Notes under the pieces: generated by a model
Databases searched by the model: none
Told to the model about the DNA's origin: nothing
The model's input: the letters and a program-made list of their open reading frames with translations, nothing else
Position numbers and translations under genes: made by a program
Shown here: positions 58,447-64,000 of the stretch, in pieces
Numbering within the stretch: the first letter of the stretch is position 1
Layout of the letters: each line of letters opens with the position of its first letter
From: Erythroxylum novogranatense
Taxonomy: Eukaryota; Streptophyta; Magnoliopsida; Malpighiales; Erythroxylaceae
Direction of reading: 5' to 3'
DNA: 64,000 bases
Assembly: GCA_029891385.1 (NCBI GenBank)
Contig: CM057233.1
Location: 47,322,063 to 47,386,062 of the forward strand

Positions 58447-59607
58447 ATAAAAAACGCGTCTCTAAGGAAGAGGTATCTGTACCCTTATAAAGCGTACTTT
58501 GTTCATCTCTCCAACCGATGTGGGATCTCACAAGTCTAACTTGATTAAAATATCTTCTCTTCAACTCGTTCTTTATGTGAGGTGCACTGGGTTCCTAAAT
58601 ATGTTGGCAACGACTATAAATTATAATTATAATTCATAATTAGAATTAAATAAATTTAAACTCTTTTAATTTATCTTTTATTCTTTAATTAAACAATTTA
58701 TAATTATAGATCAAAATTGATGTCTAGTAACACATCATAATCACCCAAATGTTTAAGAATGTCAAAGTAGTTTTGAATAAACTTTCCATGCTTGATTTTT
58801 CTGTATGATTCAATTCTTTCATCATATAATGTTTCGATTAGACATAAAGCATGAAATTAATGTCTACTCTATTTTGAGTCCAATCATATTAGTTCTTTTC
58901 CATTAACTATCAATTTAATTAATGAAATTTGTAAATTATTTACAAAATGTCATTCCACCTTGGACAAAAATTTCCGAATAAATAATAATAAAGAACAATG
59001 TAACATTCTCCTAATTACTTTAAGATAATAAATTATATCTCGATCGTTAACTATCTCTATATAATTCTACATCCATTAACTACCGACTAAACGTCCTATA
59101 ATTAGAATAGATCATAAGTAATATAAAACATAACAATCCTTATACAAGAGAACTTTAGAGATCTCAACTTAAAGGATAACTTATATAATCATTATAATGA
59201 GAATTTTCATAGATATACAAGTAATGTTTCAAATGAATTTCTCATAACAGGTTAGTTTAGCGAACTTGTTCTCTAACAAAACCAATACATTTGTTTAAGT
59301 ATCTTCATACTATAGTCTATACGATCGACTACTTCTTTCAAAAGAAAAACATAATATGTGTTAGTTTTTAATGTTGTATTAATGTCTAATCTTAGTAAAA
59401 CAATGACCGAGAATAATTTAGGAATAATATATAAATATAATATAAATATCATAATTATAATGTCATTATAATTTCATTTGTAATGTATAATTAATATCCC
59501 TTGGATTTTATCATATAGATCTAAACATGTACAAGATAAAGAATGCATTTAAATTATTTTATCACTAAACTATAACTAATTCATTCACTATAGGGCATAA
59601 ACCAACA

Positions 59608-61481
59608 AAAACGTCATCAATAGGACAATGGAAAGGATAAGATTCATTGTATTTATCATCAATACCAATCAAAAGCATGTTGAGGTAGTTAAAGGATGAG
59701 ATTAATAATTCAGTTATATATCATGTAATACCACCATGTCCACCTACACTATAATGCATTTCATTTGAAATGCTCACAACTTAGGAAAATATTATAAAAT
59801 CTGAATTGTCTTATGTGATTAATTGTTTTGAATGTGAGTATCGTACACATACATTAGGAACAATGTATGATTTAGGTGTAGGGTAGAGTTATGGCCAAAC
59901 AGGTCTATAACTTTTTGTGGTAAAATCTATGTTTTGAGCTTGGGCTGATGAATACTATGATTTCATCAATGAATCATATATTGATTATTCCTTGTGAAAA
60001 ATTAAAATCTTTTTTATTGTTATTTAAAAATGTCCTTAAGTTATGATACAATTTTTTGTTTAAGTTTTAATGAATAACAGAGACAAGCATCATTAGTATT
60101 TTTCATTAAATTACTTAAAGCACCTCATTGATTTTATTAAATGAAAATGTACATGACTTGATATATTTTGACATCCATATGACTTGATTCATATGTTGAT
60201 TATTCCTCTTGAAAACTTAAAATCTTTTTTATTTTTGTTTTAAAAAAGTCCTTAAGGTAGGATATAATTTTTGTTTAAGTTTTAATGAATGAGAGAGACA
60301 AGCATCATTAGCATTTTTCATTAAATTACTTAAAGTATCTCATTGATTTTACCAAATGAAAATGTGCATGACTTGATGTATTTTGACATCAATATGAGGT
60401 TTTGGGCCTAAGAACAATTCAACACTTTGTGCTTTTTTTTTTTTTCCTGTGGTGTGTGTTATCAAACATGGCTTGTTTACTCTATAACTTACTTTTGAAT
60501 ACAATTTGAGACCACATTGGTGAATTTATGCATGGAGATGATAGGGGCACTTAGGTGTAACTATTTTTTTTATCTAAAAAAACTACCATAATTTTACCCC
60601 TAAAGAATCAATTCGAGCTTCACCTTTCTTTTCTTGTATAATAACCTTATTACAAGCCATTTTTATCCTTCTTTTGTTGATGTCCTTAATAATTTTAAGC
60701 CCCTAAATTGAAGGAATTATATAAAACTTATTGACATTGGATTTTAAATATTTCCATGAAAAGTGAATTAGTTGATTTAAGTTGCATTGTTTTAATTTTT
60801 CAATTTTATAGAATTGGGAAGAAGTATAGAGAAAAAGAAAAAGAAAAAGAGAAAGAGACATATCCTCTTTCATGTTCATGTTCAAAAAAATATAAAAATA
60901 TATTAAAATGATGTGGTGAATGAAATGATGCTATTTGAGTCAAATCAATTATCAAAATGATTTGAGGTAAAAGTTTTACAAATAAGTTTGTATGAAGTTG
61001 TATAAATAAATTTGTATGATTTTCTTCAATTTGTTTAACCTAATTTTTTTTCTTACCTTTATCTAAGCAAAGTTACAACCTTTAACAAATCCCTTTGATT
61101 TTTACATTAACTTTAATTTTGTTAGTGGTGGAGGTATGACTCATTAACAAGCTTATGGAAATAACTTACTATGCTGATTTGAGAGCTAAATGAACCCTAA
61201 ACACTTTGATTGTATAGATTGAAATTCATGAGATGGTATCAAGTTTTATTTTATTTTATTTTATTTTGATTAAATTGATGAGATGCTATGTTTTTATTCT
61301 AAAAAATTATCCTAGGAGTGCTTGTTCTCTTAATTGTTGTTTTATCTTAAACCTTTAATTTTTATCAACTTTAGGGATATTTTTAGATAATATAAAAGAA
61401 GATGAGAGACTGTTTTGGAACAATTGACATATTGAATTGTTATATGTTTGAGGACAAGCATAAGTCTAGTGTTGGGGAATT
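59608..61481. other. AT-rich region with a 215-bp tandem duplication and a purine-tract-like end
   Basis: No protein family was recognised. A segment starting TTGATTATTCC at 59981 recurs at 60196, each copy about 200 bp and ending near 60400. The last 100 bases (ATGTTTGAGGACAAGCATAA, GTGTTGGGGAAT) resemble the stretch before 3' LTRs of Athila elements (GAGGACAAGC...GTGTGGGGG). It may be the non-coding 3' part of the Athila-like element. Confidence 0.5.
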
Positions 61482-62300
61482 TGATAAGATCATGCCTAAA
61501 GTCAGATTTACTTCAAGAGTTTCAGTTCAATTAAGAGACTTGTTCCCAACCTTATTATGTAGGGATTTGGATTTGCTTAAAAGATAATCTTCGGAATATT
61601 GAAAAAAGTTAGTTTTTGCAGCAGGAAAGAAGAAGAAAAAAAGTCACACTCTCTCTCTATAATTCTTTTTCATCTTTATTTTGTTTTATCTTCTTCTTTC
61701 TTCTATTTTTGGTGGTGGAAGTAAAGCCATGAGTGGCTAAATCCAAATATTCTAATTCAAGGGGATAAAAAACTTTAGATGTAACCTTGTAAGGTTTTAT
61801 TCTAAACTTAGATTTGTATTTTAATTTAAGTATTTTTTGTTTCTTTTATTTAATACGTAATCAATGTTGATTGATTTGACAAATTTACTTCAACTTTGAC
61901 TGTTCTATAACATTCACTAATTCATAATCTATAATTGTCATGAATCATTGACATAGTAGCAAATAGGTTATTTATTAATTTACATATTTAACTTATGAAA
62001 TAAGATAACCAAGTTGAATAGTTATAGCTATCTCAATTATTTAAGTTAGGGTGTAGTTTTTTCATTAAGCTTTTGATATCATTGAATTGATATGGAATGT
62101 TATCATATCCAATCAATTAATTGTAAGTTTTGGTTTGAATATGAACAAATTAATTTAGAAATTTTGAGACTTATTATGACTATCCTAATATATTTGGACT
62201 AACTGCTTGAATTGTGAAAATTATTCCTTCAAAAGTAGTTTTTTAGTATTAACAACAAATTAAATGAGACCTTGGTGGACATATCTAATTTTATGGAAAC
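61482..62300 (+). repeat. Probable 3' LTR of the Athila-like element
   Basis: Starts TGATAAGATCATGCC and is homologous by eye to 23818-24360 and then to 27376-27510, i.e. continuous across the point where the other copy holds the solo LTR. Shared words include GGATTTGNTTAAAA, ATATTGAAAAAA, CATTAAGCTT and TAAGTTTTGGTTTGAAT. The match fades near 62300. Confidence 0.6.
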
Positions 62301-62990
62301 TATATACTGAAATGGAGAGGATATCATCGTAACTTACAAATGTGGAATATTTTATACCATGGTTTATGGTATTTTTATTTAATATAATTAAATGATTTTA
62401 TTTTAGTTTTATTTCCTTAAATATATTTGAATGGATCTATTTTTAATATCTCGTCCCCATATTAAGAGTTAGAACTCAAAAGTAAAGTACATGTGAGATC
62501 AATGAAAGATTAAGAAAAATGCATTTTTCATTCTCATGCATATTGTTAGCGTACACGTACGTAATTTGGATATTCTGCATACATTTAAAATAATTGTACA
62601 TGCACTCATTGACATTCCGGGTATAATTAAATTATAATGTGATATTGTTGAGAATTGTAAATCTATTGCATTGGAAATTTAATTGGTAATTGTAATTGTT
62701 AATTTTTGAATTTCGGTAAATTATTGGAATAATGTTCGAAAATTGTGGGATATTATTGTAACAGGAAAAATGCCAATTGGCAAGTAAATTAATGTATGGA
62801 AAACATAAATGTGTGAAATGATATTGAAGAAAATTTGGAAGTCGACTTCAGAAATTTTTGAGAGAATGATTGTGAAATTTAGAGACAAATTAGAGATGAG
62901 AAAAAGAATGAATTTTAGAGATAGGTGCATGATGATATTAAGAGATGAGAAGATTGTTTAAAGTGAATATTGGGAAGAAAAATAAGAAGA
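62301..62990. other. AT-rich region, little recognised
   Basis: No clear feature. A single GAAGTCGACTTC palindrome lies at 62838-62849. The last 100 bases may already belong to the integrase region that follows. Confidence 0.35.
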
Positions 62991-63400
62991 TTATATTTAA
63001 ACCTGATGATTGGTTTTGGGTACACTTGAGGAAAGAGAAATTTTTGTAGCCAAAGTCAAAATTGATGCGAGGAGGGGATGGTCCATTTCAAGTTCTTTAA
63101 AGAATCAAAGAAAATACATTAAAGATGGATTTACCAAGTTAGTATGGCAATGTAAGTGTCACTTCCAATGTTTCTAATTTAACTTCGTTTGATGCAAATA
63201 TTTAAGTTGATAACTTGAGGACGAATCCTTTTCAGAAAAATGGGAACGATATGAATCGACAAGGGGATGATTCGGCCAAGGTTGGAAGTAACATCAAGAA
63301 GCAAGAATCTTCTAACTATTCATAGAGGGCCAATGCCAAAAGCTAAGCTAAAAGGATGAAAGAAGCGTTAACTTACTTACTTGAAGACATTTGGAAGGAA
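62991..63400 (+). pseudogene. Ty3/gypsy integrase C-terminus remnant
   Basis: Read with stops: FKPDDWFWVHLRKEKFL, MRGGDGPFQVL, PS-YGNVSVTSNVSNLTSFD and DNLRTNPFQ. These match the conserved end of Ty3/gypsy integrases (FKPGDWVWVHLRKERFP, then GDGPFQVLERI). A polar tail follows with a RANAKS-like motif, usually seen near the end of these polyproteins. It belongs to a different element from the Athila-like pol at 50985-53810. Confidence 0.75.
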
Positions 63401-64000
63401 CAAGCTCACCTAAATTCTATCGAGGGTCTATGTATGCAAGAAGAGTTTAAAATTATTAACATGATTCAAACATGTTCAAATCATAAAGACAATGATCCAA
63501 CCCACACTGTTTGAATCGATTCAGCCCGTTGAAGAATAAAACACCAATCAGCCTTGATTATGTGTTTAGGTCTTGGGATGTTATTTTGAACTTTAGGAAG
63601 TTGGGCTTGGTTTATTTGTTGTGTGAATTCAGCATGCTAGAATTAGGGTCTTAATTTTGTTAAGTGTGAGTTTTATTGTCTCTTAATTAGAATAAGGAGT
63701 TACAAAATTGAACTATTTAAAACCAATATTAAGTTATGGGGTTGTCATTAAATGGGCAATTACAATTTGTATTAAATCAAAATTGAATGTTGTGTCTTAG
63801 CCTTTGTTCTATATAAACAAGTCTGATTCTCTTCGTAAGCGCATAATTTGATGAATATGAAACATTTGAGTTTTTTTTTTAATGAGTTTTGTTCAAAATT
63901 CTTGCATTAACTTTGAAACTTATCAAACTAGTTCAGTTTGTGATTTTCAGCACCTAACATCTTTGTTTTCTTCTAATTATTTTATCACCATTCCTTTGAG
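63401..64000 (+). other. Possible start of the LTR of the last gypsy element
   Basis: Non-coding. A TATATAAACA stretch near 63811 could be an LTR TATA box. No border or repeat partner is inside the window. Confidence 0.3.

Larger units (their letters stand above)
57929..58532 (-). mobile_element. Cassandra TRIM with 5S-like LTRs, TSD AGTCT
   Basis: Two LTRs of about 260 bp (57929-58188 and 58271-58532) enclose 82 bp. TSD AGTCT lies at 57924-57928 and 58533-58537. A minus-strand primer-binding site (GGTGGTATCAAAAC) abuts the right LTR, and a minus-strand purine tract (GGGGGTGGAGAG) abuts the left one, so it reads leftward. Each LTR holds a 5S rRNA-like segment, the defining mark of Cassandra. 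It encodes nothing and needs proteins from elsewhere. Confidence 0.97.
57415..59607 (-). repeat. Probable minus-strand copia LTR, interrupted by a Cassandra TRIM
   Basis: The right end, read on the minus strand, is TGTTGGTTTATGCCCTATAG, a very common start of plant copia LTRs. The left end, read on the minus strand, is CGATCACGGTCGAATCTCAT followed by CTAATTTTCCAACA. Without the inserted TRIM it would be about 1.58 kb. No 5-bp duplication (CAAAT against AAAAC) and no standard primer-binding site was found, so the boundaries are less certain than for the other elements. Confidence 0.55.

Noticed and set aside
62838..62849. GAAGTCGACTTC as another palindrome array
   Set aside because: Only one copy is present, so chance is a sufficient explanation.

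Overview
This is a gene-poor, AT-rich plant nuclear window, almost certainly from a eudicot. One host gene has a four-exon structure with GT-AG introns. Nearly everything else is nested LTR retrotransposons, a LINE and a 5S-derived Cassandra TRIM. I could not identify the species.

Layout. (1) 1-2925: remnant of a Ty1/copia element; the first 44 bases look like the tip of a separate LTR. (2) 3.1-6.8 kb: the only apparently intact host gene, galactinol synthase (four exons, 342 aa), with an upstream region carrying drought/cold/ABA-type motifs. It lies between two copies of a direct repeat of about 145 bp. (3) 6917-23643: a minus-strand copia element. Its left LTR was hit twice: by a 9.9-kb copia (7056-16924, TSD ATATT) and by a gypsy solo LTR (16997-19745, TSD TTAAC). 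(4) 23818 to about 62300: I infer one very old Athila-like Ty3/gypsy element. Its 5' LTR, decayed primer-binding site, gag, pol and 3' LTR are found in the right order and on the same strand, spread by later insertions. These are a 3-kb solo LTR (24369-27370, TSD GCTAT), a SIRE/Maximus-like copia with an extra ORF (30285-39519, TSD GCTTT), a LINE split by a non-autonomous large-LTR element (41014-49567, TSD TGATG), a rotted copia (54085-56450), and a probable copia LTR that itself holds a Cassandra TRIM (57929-58532, TSD AGTCT). (5) The last kilobase holds the 3' end of another Ty3/gypsy integrase.

Most unusual signal. At least five elements of different families carry clusters of short, iterated, CpG-containing palindromes. 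Two copia elements use AAGTCGACTT. Two gypsy-type LTRs use CGTCGCGACG. A third gypsy-type LTR uses TGTCCGTTAAACGGACA built into a larger palindrome. The motif differs by family, unit number differs between the two LTRs of one element, and all the motifs have GTC...GAC half-sites. The SIRE-like copia also encodes an extra coiled-coil protein beside such an array. A self-recognition or anti-silencing module is the most interesting hypothesis here, but it is only an inference.

No transposable element looks autonomous. Every pol region shows stops, frameshifts or loss of key residues. Percent identities were not computed; similarity statements are by eye.
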